From: Lineus longissimus
Lineage: Eukaryota; Nemertea; Pilidiophora; Heteronemertea; Lineidae
DNA length: 64,000 bases
Direction: 5' to 3'
Assembly (NCBI RefSeq): GCF_910592395.1
Contig: NC_088322.1
Span: 932,001 to 996,000 of the forward strand
Within the stretch, counting starts at the first letter, position 1. Each line of letters begins with the position of its first letter. A model generated the notes under the pieces. It did not search any database. It was not told where the DNA came from and saw nothing but the letters and a program-made list of their open reading frames with translations. Shown here piece after piece: positions 1 through 12,547 of this stretch. The position numbers and the translations under genes are program-made.

Positions 1-240
1 ATGCACTAGAAAGGCGCTTCTTGGAGCCATGGGTCTACCCTATGGCGTCTTGGAGCAGATATCGATATTTCTTACGTCACACTGATGCTGTATGATAAGA
101 GTGACGATAATAGAAATGACGTTGCGTCGTAATAGCGGGGCGACGTGAACTCGGACCTCAGCGTGCAATCACATGGCGGGAAAGGTATTACTATCTTAGA
201 GCTGAAACAAAATTGGAAAAGTATCGAACACGTTTAGAAA
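1..240. repeat. Dispersed repeat, copy 1 (related to 15322-15520)
   Basis: The first ~200 bases align by eye with 15322-15520: both begin ATGCACTAG, share GGAGCCATGG followed by TCTACCCT, then ACGTCAC, GCGGGG and GTGAACTC in the same order. The similarity is imperfect, so these are old copies of one dispersed repeat. It ends just upstream of the Penelope-like reading frame and may be flanking DNA, or the 5' part of that element. No coding potential was recognised. Confidence 0.6.
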
Positions 241-1926
241 AATAGTTTACTGATGAACCTTCATACCTGGAAGGAAATTAGCAAGAAATGCAAGGACTAT
301 CTCATTCAGAGAAAACCTCGCACACCACAATTCTACCTCTTACCCAAGATACACAAGGGAGTCCTCTCACCTCCGGGACGACCCATCATGTCAGCAAATG
401 GATGCCCCACAGAACGAATATCTTCGTTTGTAGACAGCTTCCTGCAACCACTGGTCAAAACAACGAGATCCTTCATCAAGGATACAACACACTTTTTACG
501 TGTATTACACGACATAGGCCAAATCCCTGACGACGCACTACTGGTGATCATGGACGTCACCTCCCTGTGCACCAACATCCCACATTTAGAAGGGAAAACG
601 GCTGTGGAACGCATTTTAGCACTCCACCGCGACACCAATACAATACCCACCAACTTCTCACTCGTCCTGCTCCTGGATGCAGTTTTCACTATGAACAACT
701 TTGAGTTCAATAGGGAAAACTACCTCCAGACCGGAGGTGTTGCCATGGGTACCAAAGTCGCCCCCTCCCTAGCCAACATCTTCATGGCACATTTTGAGGA
801 GACGCACGTCTACACATACCACCTACAACCCCTCACCTGGGTTAGGTTCATCGATGATGTGTTCCAAATATGGACACACGGCCGCAGGGATCTCTTCATC
901 CAACATCTCAATGATTGCCACCCGACAATCAAATTCACGGCGGAAATCTCCAGCCAGTCAGTGAATTTTCTAGACACAGTAGTCAGCATCAATGAAGACC
1001 GTAATATCATTACGTCCCTATACTGCAAACCTACTGACGCGCACAACTACCTGCTGTTCTCCTCAGAACACCCGAGACATTGCCTCAAAAGCACACCTTA
1101 CAGTCAATTTCTCAGGATCCGCCGGATCTGTAGCCTGGACACAGATTTCGAGGAAAATGCCGTCATGATCGGCCGCCACTTCATGCGACGTGGCTACCCT
1201 TCATCGCTTGCAGAGACAGCCCTCATCCGGGCCTACCGCACCTCTAGATCTGATCTTCTCAGAGATGAGGCCCAACTGGACACGGACGATCAACCAGGGA
1301 CGACTGAGGACAATTTCTTCCTCATATCGACCTTTATCCCGGGCTTCCAAGCACTACAGCGCATTGTTAGCCACAACTGGCCCGTGCTCCTGAAATCCAT
1401 TGCAACACGTCAGCTACATGACTCTCGCATCACATTTGGCCACAGAAAACCTCCCAATCTCCGGGATCTTCTGGTCAGAGCCAAATTCACCGACACCGCA
1501 ACACAATCAGGGGGACCTACAATCCCCACTGCCGGCGCAACCCGTTTGCCTCCGGGTTCCCGCAACGCGTGCCCAAGAGCCAATACCTCCTATCGTTACT
1601 GCCCTAAACTCAACCTGACGGGAAGGATCGGCAGCACAACTACCACGCGCTCATACACGGCCATGAAGCACATCACATGCAAAAGCAGTAACCTCATTTA
1701 CTGCATCACATGCAAAAGATGCAACCAACAATACGTTGGTCAAAGCAAGCTCCGCCTCATGGACAGATTTGTAAAACACTTTTACAATATCTCCAAGGGC
1801 AACAAAGATGACACCATCGGCCTTCACTTCACCAGCCATAACCACGCAGGTATTGAAGATGTGTCCATATCAATCCTGTCCTTCATCCACATCCACCCAG
1901 AATCGCCCCAAAGTGCTGTACTCAGG

Positions 1927-2917
1927 TATGGGCCGTGAAAACCGCAAAAAATCTGTACATGTTTTTGTAAGCGGTCGTCGCTCGCGCAAACTTGTCTTGC
2001 ATGTTTTTGTGAAAGAGGACGTCGGAGAACGCGGTCGTATATCAAAACAGACGTTGGGTGGCGCTCGCGCAAACTTCCCTCACATGTTTTTGTGAAAGAG
2101 GACGTCGGCGAACGCGGTCGTATATCAAAACAGACGTTGGGTGGCGCTCGCGCAAACTTCCCTCACATGTTTTTGTGAAAGAGGACGTCGGCGAACGCGG
2201 TCGTATAAAAAAACAGACGTTGGGTGGCGCTCGAGACGGGTCATCCTATTTAGCGTCCAGTGGCGACCAGTGGCGTCCAACGCGAAATAATAGGGTGTAT
2301 ATGGTTAAAAATGTTTTCAAGCTCCTAAAACACTTTCAATAAACAAGATTTAGAAGTTTGGTTGAGTTTGCAAACCTAGTTTTTGAATAATTATCACCAG
2401 AAAACGATCTTAGTATGCGTCCAGCAAAAGTACTGGACGCCATGTTTGTTTTAGCTGCCGTTCCTTGGGTTTATAGAAAAAGCGGAATCGGGATATGGCA
2501 TCAGGTTGGCATACTAAGATCGTTTTCTGGTGATCATTATTCAAAAACTAGGTTTGCAAACTCCACCAAACTTCTAAATCTTGTTTATTGAAAGTGTTTT
2601 AGGAGCTTGAAAACATTTTTAACCATATACACCCTATTATTTCGCGTTGGACGCCACTGGTCGCCACTGGACGCTAAATAGGATAACCCGTCTCGAGCGC
2701 CACCCAACGTCTGTTTTGATATACGACCGCGTTCGCCGACGTCCTCTTTCACAAAAACATGTGAGGGAAGTTTGCGCGAGCGCCACCCAACGTCTGTTTT
2801 GATATACGACCGCGTTCTCCGACGTCCTCTTTCACAAAAACATGCAAGACAAGTTTGCGCGAGCGACGACCGCTTGCAAAAACATGTACAGATTTTTTGC
2901 GGTTTTCACGGCCCATA
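1927..2917. mobile_element. Foldback DNA element with ~0.4-0.5 kb inverted arms, inserted in the PLE nuclease
   Basis: A 991-bp insert starts TATGGGCCGTGAAAACCGC and ends with its reverse complement. It is flanked by CTCAGG on both sides (1921-1926 and 2918-2923). Because the tip is ambiguous by one base, the target duplication could also be read as the 4-bp TCAG with tips beginning GTATGGG. The arms run 1927-2418 and 2509-2917, around a ~90-bp loop. Each arm contains tandem copies of an 81-bp unit: three in the left arm, two in the right, which explains the unequal arm lengths. There is no transposase, so it is non-autonomous. I cannot assign the superfamily. Confidence 0.9.
2002..2238. repeat. 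81-bp tandem repeat inside foldback left arm (3 copies)
   Basis: Units start at about 2002, 2083 and 2164 with CATGTTTTTGTGAAAGAGGA and run into GCGGTCGTATA and GTTGGGTGGCGCTCG. The mirror-image arm at about 2690-2850 has only two units. Unit number therefore changes independently in the two arms. Confidence 0.85.
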
Positions 2918-3000
2918 CTCAGGGACACCATCGAAATCAGATGGATCCATAGATTGCGCACTGTAGCTCCGCTGGGACACAATGTCATAGACAAGTATGT

Positions 3001-3562
3001 ACTGTACACATACATTGCCACGTCTTTTAATAACGTTTCCCTATGTGTACTCTACAGGGTTCCCCCAGTCTTACTCCAAAGACAGGGACAGTATTACTTA
3101 AACCGTATCCCGACACACTCCATGTCACATCCTATCCACTCAGGACAGGCTATCCGTCAAGCTATTGACTCCTGGAACTAACATCGGGACCATTCCGGTC
3201 CCAGACTGTCCGACGCGTAAAATACTTACAGGTCAACTGGATATGCGGTCTTTTACTCCCCACAGCCGCACATCTAGGATAGGAACATTTTTCTATCAAC
3301 AGTCCACGGCCCGCCTCTGCAGGGCCAACCCATCTTGATCAATATCGCCTTTATAAGTGTCTGATGAGCAACTCCTGCGAAACCGTTCACACCACCCCTG
3401 GCATAACCCATATGGCGCGCCTCCCCGCCATTCCGCGCAACTTTGCCGCCAGGCTCCCTAGGAGCATGACGTCATGTCCGTCTCAAAGCCATGACGTCAT
3501 AAAGGGGCCCAGCATCACGTCAACCACTGCGTCTTGACGTCAGTTCCAACACCCCACACGGT
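3001..3562. other. Unassigned DNA, probably PLE 3' flank
   Basis: No reading frame or RNA gene was recognised. The stretch is richer in CpG and GACGTCA-type words than its surroundings (several ATGACGTCAT-like sites between 3460 and 3560). Part of it may be the untranslated 3' end of the Penelope-like element, whose boundary I could not place. Confidence 0.3.
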
Positions 3563-3565
3563 TTA

Positions 3566-4281
3566 GGTCTCACTAGCCAGTGCAATGGCCGGGCCTACCT
3601 GGCTCCACAAATGGCGCGACGTCATTTCATGCATACCCCTGTTCAAGTGGCTGTCGACCTTGCAGTATATCACTCTCAAACATAAACCTATACATTTCTG
3701 AATAGCTTGTCGCTTCTAGAATACATCTGGTCAGCTTTCATTGTTATCAAGTAATTCAGTCATGAGAACATGGGGGCAGCACAATACATGAGACACCCTG
3801 TACATCGATGAAAATTTTGAAAATTTCACCTTGCCGCCTTATAACTTGACAATTAACATGGATGGTGAAATAATATTTTTATAAACTTCTACTTATCACC
3901 TTGAGAAAGCCAAATGATAACAATTTTAAATTTTGATACCAAAATAGGGTGCCGTTGCGGCTTTTCTTTGAGCATTTTGACCGCGAAGTCTCACCTTGAG
4001 AACATGTGCACTCTGACAGGAACCAGTTCATGTCAACATCCGATTGAGCTATAAATAGCATGCGAGGCCTGGTCACTGCGGACGTGCACAGAAGAAGCTG
4101 ATATTTTCCTCAAATAATCGTCAGAGCTACCTCTTCACAAAATACCCAGGACACCGACATTTGAACATGCAGCAATAGCGATATGATAGGCTTATCTGTA
4201 TCCATGGTAATCGCCTGAGATTGAAGAACTTTTTTTAAAGGGGGACCAATGTTGACCTGATCACCACTGGCTAGTGAGACC
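3566..4281. mobile_element. Non-autonomous Harbinger-like element with TTA target duplication
   Basis: Seventeen-base perfect terminal inverted repeats (GGTCTCACTAGCCAGTG at 3566-3582 and its reverse complement at 4265-4281) are flanked by TTA at 3563-3565 and 4282-4284. A 3-bp TTA duplication and tips starting GG fit the PIF/Harbinger superfamily. The 716-bp interior shows no transposase, so it would depend on an enzyme supplied in trans. The superfamily call rests only on the ends. Confidence 0.7.
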
Positions 4282-4284
4282 TTA

Positions 4285-7200
4285 AGAGGTCAAGCGAAGA
4301 CTTTTGAGCCTTCACAACGGTCACACAAGCCAATCTGGTCGCATCTCATCGCATTGCCACGTCAAAAATATGATGAACCTGAGGAAGAACAAACATACTG
4401 CAATAAAAAGCCACCCACTACTTGAAGGATATTTCGCCACATGCTGGCATAGCTCGACCGAGCTATCTCCCTCGAAGGTCGAGCGACACCATGGTATCTC
4501 ATGGCATAGTCGAATCGAGAGGTCTTTGGTCAAATTGAAAATAACGCGCAAAACGGGCATCATTGGCAGGCTCATTATATAGTTATTAATGATGACGACA
4601 TAAAGCGAGATAAAATTATCGGGTAAACGCCAGCCCATAAAAACCTCAAGGGCAAAGATGGCTGATTGTGCAGTTGGAACAAAGGCAGCTACACGAAATT
4701 TATGCGTGAGTGTTGTTGTATGATGAAATCGTCGACAAGTTATTCAGAACCTCTGGTCGAAATGATGAGTAATTAGGCCATTCCACTCGGGGCGATTTCT
4801 GGCTGACGGATGACAGTGTAAATGACCACTTAGTTTAATAAAAATTCACCAATGCGGACATATGTAACTGGTTTTCAAGTTTATAGGGCTGGGGAATCAG
4901 GTATATATATATAATCGAGGATGAATATTGGCTTGATGTCATCTCCTTTATTGCCCCCAACGACGAACAGCAGTGTCCGTGATATGGAATCCATAATATG
5001 TCATTGAGAGCTCTGTGCGAATCCACATAAGCCAAGGAATCAACTCCAACTTAGTTAACTTCACTCAGATAATCAACCTATGCTAAATTTCAAAGGTACA
5101 TGCTTTCAGGGCAACATACACACAGCATGCAATTAAGAACGTCTTACTTGGTATTGTCTTTAGCAAATCTATCGTTGAAATCATTTGCACCAGGATGTAA
5201 GTTTGCCATGCTTTTGGCAATAAAGTCAACATTCTTGATTTTCGGTGGACTGATAGGTCATTATTTTTGTAATCTCTTTATGTGACCTACCACACCAAAA
5301 TGGGCAGTTAGTTGAATTTTGACATTATTAAGTTATGCACATTTTCTTGTTCCTTATACCTAGAACTCCATTCTGACACCACTCTTAGCTCCATATGTCT
5401 TCTGATTCCTGAGATATTGCCGTTTACGTTTCTTTTAATTTGAGAAAATGAAATTAAACTGCAGATTCGTCTTAGCAACAATCATTTGATATGTAAACGT
5501 TCACTTCTAATTTGATGATATGGACATAATAAACACATCCTGTGACCATTCCATGTTTTTTTTTGAAAACGGTGAAAATGAAAATCGGGTTTTATTGAGA
5601 AATGAGTTAAAATGTCACAGCAATACTCTGTACTAAAAGACCATTAAAAATACTATGTACAATCACATTTTTATCTATAAACTCATATAAATGCAGGTTA
5701 CGAACCATACTAGAACAACACTGACTATTCATCACTACATCACTACAAAATTTTTATCTCCATATTCCCACTGTTTTTCCTAAAGTATGGATTTTTAAAA
5801 GAATTCCACTACTCTCAACAATCACTGTATAATCTCAAACGTTGTTCATAGTTGATCTACAAAAATGCGTGATCTTAAAATGTAGGTAATGCAGTTTACC
5901 TAGGACTTCAGGCAAACCGTTATTCTTCGAAGTAGGCCAATACCTTTACCGACCGTGTTGTTGCGTCGCAGCACAACATCTGACCAATTGCTTTCTTGCA
6001 ATATCAAGTCGGATATCCTCGAAAGGGATACATTTCAGGGATTTTCTTGATTAATCGAGGTACGACTGTGTGACAGAGGGTGACAATATGGTCTTATTGC
6101 ATTTTTTTCTGGTATTGTTTTATTGACCATCACCACAAATTCCCATTCTCAGTCATATCGCAAGGACACCGTAGCCGAGAAACGAACAGCGATTGCCTGC
6201 TCTTTCACCCACTGATTTCATTCATTCACTTTTGAAACACAAAATATTCCTTTTGGGTTACAGAAAATGCCTCTAGCTACCATGGTTACTGCCTTTCATT
6301 GGCCTATGTAATAATGTACTACGGAAATTGGTGCATGGCACTTACGACTTCGATAAGAAAGTTCGTTGTGTAGTGTTTATTGAGAGTAACATTTAGGCAT
6401 TATGTCTGTCAGCCAGTTATGTGTGGTCAACTGCATCAATTGCGGCTATTGGTTCTAAACCTTGCCCTGACAGTCAAACAACTCATCCAAGTGATCATAC
6501 TTGTCAGGAATGTCGATTTAGTGCATACATTATCTTTTAATAGGTTTGGTAAATTGAAATTAGAGCTTGCGCAATATCTAAAACAATCTATATCCTCACG
6601 GCTCATTAGCTAAAACGATTTCTTATAGGTACACTCGCTGGCCAACCGGAAACAAGTAACAGCACGAGACTAAGCAGGATGTTAGTTGATACGGATGTAG
6701 TGTTAGCATGCCGGCTGAGGGTGCCTGTTTAACACGGTCTGGTACCTGAAACTTGAAATCTGAATTCCGGACTTTTATAATTAACATAACACTTGTGTAG
6801 GACGATATCCACGATTGACGTGAGGTCAGTCCAGAGTATAAGGCCGTTCATTTCAAATTGATGCAACAACAATTAGTGTAGTGACAAAAAACCCAAATGA
6901 CAGACAAGATTTTTAAGTTTTACAATGTGAATATATCTTGTGCATTTTCGTTAGGCCACCAAGACTTCACAATTTAAAAGCTAACATAATATGTCACACT
7001 TCGCATGCCCGAATGTTTAACCCATCCGGGATCCGGATGTTATAAAAACCTTGTACCTTGCTGGGGAAATGTTATGTGTTTTCCCGCATTCCAAAGGAAC
7101 CCTTTGCCAAATCTTGGACAATGAACAATCACACACCACCTGATTCTCAGAAAAATGGCCCTTAGAACCCCCCTCCCCTCCCCCAAATATGTTGATTTGC

Positions 7201-7584
7201 AGCCTACCTTGCCTAAACTGATGATTGTGGGATATTAATATGACAAAATAAGACTTTACTTACCTTTAACGTAATAGAAACATAAAACAATTAAAGCCGA
7301 AACCTTTACCAAAGACATGGTTTATCCACGACATGAAAATGACGATAGAAATGACGAGGCTCAACTGAGTTATCCGAGAACGGGGATGCCACGCGTGAGT
7401 CCTTGTCTTCCTTAGTTGCTACTACTGATGATGCTCGTTTATGATGCTTGGGGAGAAACGTATTATACTCTGTTTCGAAATCTTATGGATGATGCGAACT
7501 GGATTTAACTAACTAACTGTCCTAACTAATAGCAGTCGGTAAATACATTTGTCTGTCCAACCTCAATATTATTTACTAATTTCA
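4285..7584. other. No recognised gene (3.3 kb)
   Basis: Only short open frames of 60-105 codons occur, none with a recognisable motif or convincing splice pattern. The DNA is AT-rich with simple T and A runs. I see nothing here that I can name. Confidence 0.4.
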
Positions 7585-7790
7585 CTGACAAAGTGTCACA
7601 CGGGTTAAGGCTGCCAGGTCTAATAAAGTAAAGGCCGTGGGTTCGACTCGCTGAATGATCGCCTTTAAATCGTGGTGTCTTTGAGCAACACACTTTATCT
7701 GACTTCACTAAATTTCTCACACCATGTGATCTAAAGCAAGAGCACTCCTGAAGCCCCAGAATTGGCAAAGGTAATTATCATCGGGGTCAA
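7585..7790 (+). mobile_element. Possible tRNA-derived SINE
   Basis: The segment contains a stretch resembling RNA polymerase III internal promoters: a box A-like GGTTAAGGC near 7602, and about 30 bases later GTGGGTTCGACTCGC, close to the box B consensus GGTTCGANNCC. Roughly 150 bases of body follow. No clear 3' tail or target duplication was identified, so the limits are approximate. It could instead be a decayed tRNA gene. Confidence 0.45.
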
Positions 7791-8744
7791 AGGTCAAACT
7801 TTCATATCAACCGTACTGTTTTGACGAAACGTTGAAGGGGCATGTAGGTTGACCTTAGGATTGCTGACGAGGTCGAATCAAAAAGGGCAAGTTCGAATTC
7901 TAAACTACAGATTTCAGCGAGACCTTTCAACTTAACTTGTAGAGGTATGCGGAATGAGCTCAGGGTTAATAAATTTGATATACATTTATATAATTGAGGT
8001 CAAATTCGGTTTTCTCTCATTTCTAACGCGCCCAGAAAGTGAATGATGGGGCACTGGCCCTTCCGAAGTTTGCAAATGTTTGTTTAAGTCAGACCACCAT
8101 TTATGGCATAACACCAGCTGAGTCAAAATCTGCATTTATTTTTGTGCAGATCGCCGGAGAGCAACCCTTCACCAATAACTCATCAGCGCCGCAGACGGCC
8201 CCGGAAGAGCAGTTTATGACGCGATAGGTCGTAACAATATGGCGGCCGATACCCACGTTCAGTGGCTCAGTCGTGTCTGGAGGGAAACATGATATTTTGT
8301 AGTGATGAACCGGCCTTATAACCTATTGCCTGTCAGTACTGTTTATTATATGGCTGAAATCGACGAAGACTATAATTATGTTGTACAAATCGTTTCCTTG
8401 AAACAACACTGACAACAAAGTAAATCATAAGTTCGATAACAATGTCCCGTTTTGTTTTATCGGTCTGCAAAGAGGCGCCACGGATTGCATTGTTCACGAA
8501 TGTACGCATTAAACAAGCCGGTTTTTTTTCATAATTGTATCATGTCTGATTTATATTGACATTCTTTCTTTAAAAATACCAAACTGCTCTATTAGGTGGA
8601 GAAAAACCAGCTGTATGCGTAAGATCAAACTGTTTTTATCCTCAATCTGTTTTAAAAGATGCAGGCAGTAAATATTTATGCCTGAGCAACAGTCATTCTC
8701 AAAATAACTCATACATCGACTAGCTTACATGACGCCTGAGCTAG
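7791..8744. other. No recognised gene
   Basis: AT-rich sequence between the SINE-like stretch and the satellite. The longest open frame is 62 codons and shows no family motif. Confidence 0.4.
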
Positions 8745-8745
8745 A

Positions 8746-11287
8746 ATTACATGTAATGAATTGGTGGTATAATTCAGAAGAAGCCCGCTGAACCCTGTAA
8801 TAGACTTACATGTAATGAATTGGTGGTATAATCAGAGGAAGCCCGCTGAACCCTGTAATTGACTTACATGATATGAATTGGTGGTACGATCAGAGGAAGC
8901 CCACTGAATCCTGTAAATAGACTTACATGTAGTGAATTGGTGGTATGATCAGAGGAAGCCCGCTGAACCCTGTAAATAGACTTACATGATATGAATTGGT
9001 GGTACGATCAGAGGAAGCCCGCTGAACCCTGTAATCGACTTACATGTAATGAATTAGTGGTACGATCAGAGGAAGCCCGCTGAATCCTGTAAATAGACTT
9101 ACATGTAATGAATTGGTGGTATGATCAGAAGAAGCCCGCTGAACCCTGTAATAGACTTACATGTAATGAATTGGTGGTACGATCAGAGGAAGCCCGCTGA
9201 ACCCTGTAATTGACTTACATGTAATGAATTGGTGGTACGATCAGAGGAAGCCCGCTGAATCCTGTAAATAGACTTACATGTAATGAATTGGTGGTATGAT
9301 CAGAAGAAGCCCGCTGAACCCTGTAATAGACTTACATGTAATGAATTGGTGGTACGATCAGAGGAAGCCCGCTGAATCCTGTAAATAGACTTACATGTAA
9401 TGAATTGGTGGTACGATCAGAGGAAGCCCACTGAATCCTGTAAATAGACTTACATGTAATGAATTGGTGGTATGATCAGAAGAAGCCCACTGAATCCTGT
9501 AAATAGACTTACATGTAATGAATTGGTGGTACGATCAGAGGAAGCCCGCTGAACCCTGTAATTGACTTACATGTAATGAATTGGTGGTACGATCACAGGA
9601 AGCCCACTGAATCCTGTAAATAGACTTACATGTAATGAATTGGTGGTATGATCAGAAGAAGCCCGCTGAACCCTGTAATAGATTTACATGTAATGAATTG
9701 TCGGTACGATCAGAGGAAGCCCGCTGAATCCTGTAAATAGACTTACATGTAATGAATTGGTGGTACGATCAGAGGAAGCCCACTGAATCCTGTAAATAGA
9801 CTTACATGTAATGAATTGGTGGTACGATCAGAGGAAGCCCGCTGAATCCTGTAAATAGACTTACATGTAATGAATTGGTGGTATGATCAGAAGAAGCCCG
9901 CTGAACCCTGTAATAGACTTACATGTAATGAATTGGTGGTACGATCAGAGGAAGCCCGCTGAATCCTGTAAATAGACTTACATGTAATGAATTGGTGGTA
10001 CGATCAGAGGAAGCCCACTGAATCCTGTAAATAGACTTACATGTAATGAATTGGTGGTATGATCAGAAGAAGCCCACTGAATCCTGTAAATAGACTTACA
10101 TGTAATGAATTGGTGGTACGATCAGAGGAAGCCCGCTGAACCCTGTAATTGACTTACATGTAATGAATTGGTGGTACGATCACAGGAAGCCCACTGAATC
10201 CTGTAAATAGACTTACATGTAATGAATTGGTGGTATGATCAGAAGAAGCCCGCTGAACCCTGTAATAGATTTACATGTAATGAATTGTCGGTACGATCAG
10301 AGGAAGCCCGCTGAATCCTGTAAATAGACTTACATGTAATGAATTGGTGGTACGATCAGAGGAAGCCCACTGAATCCTGTAAATAGACTTACATGTAATG
10401 AATTGGTGGTACGATCAGAGGAAGCCCGCTGAATCCTGTAATTGACTTACATGTAATGAATTGGTGGTATGATCAGAGGAAGCCCACTGAATCCTGTAAA
10501 TAGACTTACATGTAATGAATTGGTGGTACGATCAGAGGAAGCCCGCTGAATCCTGTAATTGACTTACATGTAATGAATTGGTGGTACGATCAGAGGAAGT
10601 CCACTGAATCCTGTAAATAGACTTACATGTAATGAATTGGTGGTACGATCAGAGGAAGCCCGCTGAACCCTGTAATTGACTTACATGTAATGAATTGGTG
10701 GTACGATCAGAGGAAGCCCACTGAATCCTGTAAATAGACTTACATGATATGAATTGGTGGTACGATCAGAGGAAGCCCGCTGAACCCTGTAATTGACTTA
10801 CATGTAATGAATTGGTGGTACGATCAGAGGAAGCCCACTGAATCCTGTAAATAGACTTACATGATATGAATTGGTGGTATGATCAGAGGAAGCCCGCTGA
10901 ATCCTGTAATTGACTTACATGTAATGAATTGGTGGTATGATCAGAGGAAGCCCACTGAATCCTGTAAATAGACTTACATGTAGTGAATTGGTGGTATGAT
11001 CAGAGGAAGCCCGCTGAACCCTGTAAATAGACTTACATGATATGAATTGGTGGTACGATCAGAGGAAGCCCGCTGAACCCTGTAATTGACTTACATGATA
11101 TGAATTGGTGGTATGATCAGAGGAAGCCCGCTGAACCCTGTAATAGACTTACATGTAATGAATTGGTGGTATGATCAGAGGAAGCCCGATGAACCCTGTA
11201 ATAGACTTACATGTAATGAATTGGTGGTGTGATCAGAGGAAGCCCGCTGCACCCTGTACTAGACTTACATGTAGTGAATTGGTGGTT
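8746..11287. repeat. 58/59-bp satellite array, about 43 units, with 587-bp higher-order repeat
   Basis: The unit reads GACTTACATGTAATGAATTG, then GTGGTACGATCAGAGGAAGC, then CCGCTGAATCCTGTAAATA. Units ending CCCTGTAATT are one base shorter. Diagnostic variants recur at a fixed distance: the GAATTGTCGG variant lies near 9701 and 10288, and the GATCACAGGA variant at 9591 and 10178, both 587 bp apart. That is ten monomers, so part of the array (about 9.3-10.5 kb) was amplified as a 10-mer block. Every unit carries the palindrome TTACATGTAA or a close variant. There are no unique spacers, so this is not a CRISPR array, and nothing suggests it is coding. It ends about 600 bp upstream of the Harbinger transposase exon. 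Confidence 0.95.
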
Positions 11288-11320
11288 TGCAATCATGAAG
11301 GTGAGTAGCAATCCTATTGC

Positions 11321-11354
11321 TACCCCCCCCCCCCCCCGAGAGAGAGAGAGAAGA
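11321..11354. repeat. Poly-C / (GA)n simple repeat
   Basis: A run of about 16 C is followed directly by a GA dinucleotide run. Similar poly-C runs recur at about 13037, 18310, 19093, 38152, 44977, 54128 and 58472. Confidence 0.9.
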
Positions 11355-11916
11355 GTTTTCTCGGCCACTGTCTTTAGATTGGCCTGATGTAGTGCTATAT
11401 TATCATGGCTTATCATCATATATGCTGTCGGCAGTGTTTGTTTCTCTGTAGTGTGTGTAGGCCAGCACACAGTACACTGTACAGCACCAACTGCATGGCT
11501 GATCAGTGACTGACTGTGTAAATCTTCAGCCAAAAAACATAACACTCACTGATTTCAAATTAATGACGTGACCAGGTCAGGTCTGGGTTTGGTATGTAAC
11601 CTACCCCTCACCAAACTTAATAAGGGGTGTACCTAATGAATAAACTGATGAATTTCAACTGTAAAGTGGTACTTCATAAAAAGTTCATAAAGTTGTTTAC
11701 AGTACAAAATGATGACATCATCAATTCGGCTAGCATGACCTATTTTTCATATGGGGTGCCTTTATTGAATTAATTTTAAATATGATATACAGAGTGTCAC
11801 ATAGTAACATGCACCATGTGGCCTTTTTTCAATTAATGTTAATTGTGCTGGATAAATAACATAATTGAAACTTTTTGCTGCTAATCTGACGATATGTTTT
11901 CAATCTATCTTTTCAG
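11355..11916. other. Probable upstream intron of the Harbinger transposase
   Basis: No coding exon was recognised. The stretch ends in a pyrimidine-rich tract and TTTTCAG at 11911-11916, which looks like the splice acceptor for the transposase exon. The upstream exons expected to carry the first catalytic Asp were not found between here and the satellite. Confidence 0.4.
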
Positions 11917-12407
11917 AAAAGCTCACCAACATAGTAGCGCGCTGGCCAGGGGCAACCCATGACAGCAATATCTTCAGAGAGAGTGAGATTGCCCAGCACC
12001 TAGAGAGGAATCCACGTGAAGGCTATCTGCTGGGGGACAGTGGTTACCCATGTAAACAATATTTGCTGACACCATATCTCAACCCAGGGACCACAAGTCA
12101 AAGGCGGTACAATAGGGCTTAAATCAGGGGCCGAAATATAATCGAACGGATCTTTGGGATTATGAAACGCAGATTCCATGTATTAAAAGGGGGGATACGC
12201 ATGCAGCCAGACCGGGTATGGAACATAATAGTTGCTTGTGGGGTACTTTACAACATTTGTGTAGACAGGCGGCTGCACATACTAGAGGACAGTAGTGATA
12301 GTGACAGCAGCAGTAGCAATGACAGTAGTAGTGATGAAGAGGAGGTCTATCAAGGACATCACAATGGACGAGCCACTAGGGAATATGTGTCAAACACATT
12401 CTTTTGA
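11917..12407 (+). pseudogene. PIF/Harbinger (HARBI1-like) transposase, C-terminal exon with stop codon
   Basis: This exon encodes the C-terminal half of a DDE nuclease of the HARBI1 type. Recognisable blocks are [33 protein letters not shown] (the Asp of GDSGY is the expected second catalytic residue), and NIIERIFGIMKRRF (the Glu is the expected third). An acidic Ser/Asp tail follows. It starts after an apparent acceptor (TTTTCAG at 11916) in a phase that needs one base from an upstream exon. A TAA at 12120-12122 interrupts the frame between YNRA and IRGRN, where family members normally read through. Downstream codons stay in the same frame to 12407. The exon(s) with the first catalytic Asp are not visible, so the gene is broken. 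An AATAAA lies near 12491. Confidence 0.85.
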
Positions 12408-12547
12408 GCAATGGGATATGGATATTATCGCATAAATTGATGTATCAACATTTAATTGTATTTACAATTTGCTTAAAACTCTAGTCAATTAATAAAATAT
12501 TTATCAACCTATTTTAACTCTTTCAATAACAGTTCATTGTTCATTGT

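Larger units (their letters stand above)
253..3000 (+). pseudogene. Penelope-like retroelement: reverse transcriptase with GIY-YIG endonuclease, interrupted
   Basis: The 561-codon frame at 253-1938 reads as a Penelope-like element (PLE) polyprotein, which reverse-transcribes its RNA and nicks target DNA. Visible landmarks are the RT palm motif A (DVTSLCTNIPH, where the family usually has SLYTNIP), motif B (GVAMGTKVAPSLANIF), the catalytic FIDDVF, a NFLDT motif, and a C-terminal GIY-YIG-type segment beginning LIYCITCKRC with YVGQS and a following R and H. Complete PLE proteins are usually 700-800 residues, so the N-terminus is missing and codon 253 is probably not the native start. The frame stops where a foldback element has inserted at 1927-2917. 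The rest of the nuclease domain resumes at 2924, in phase once the insert and one target duplication are discounted, with EIRWIHRLRT and a PLG motif. Broken and presumably inactive. Confidence 0.9.

Noticed and set aside
2058-2342. Short frames across the foldback arms (also 2749-3021, 2772-2966, 2855-3181)
   Set aside because: They arise from the 81-bp units and their inverted copies. Only the segment from 2924 on belongs to a real protein, the PLE nuclease.
8746-11287. CRISPR-like regularly spaced repeats
   Set aside because: There are no variable spacers; the whole unit repeats head to tail. The surrounding DNA is eukaryotic.
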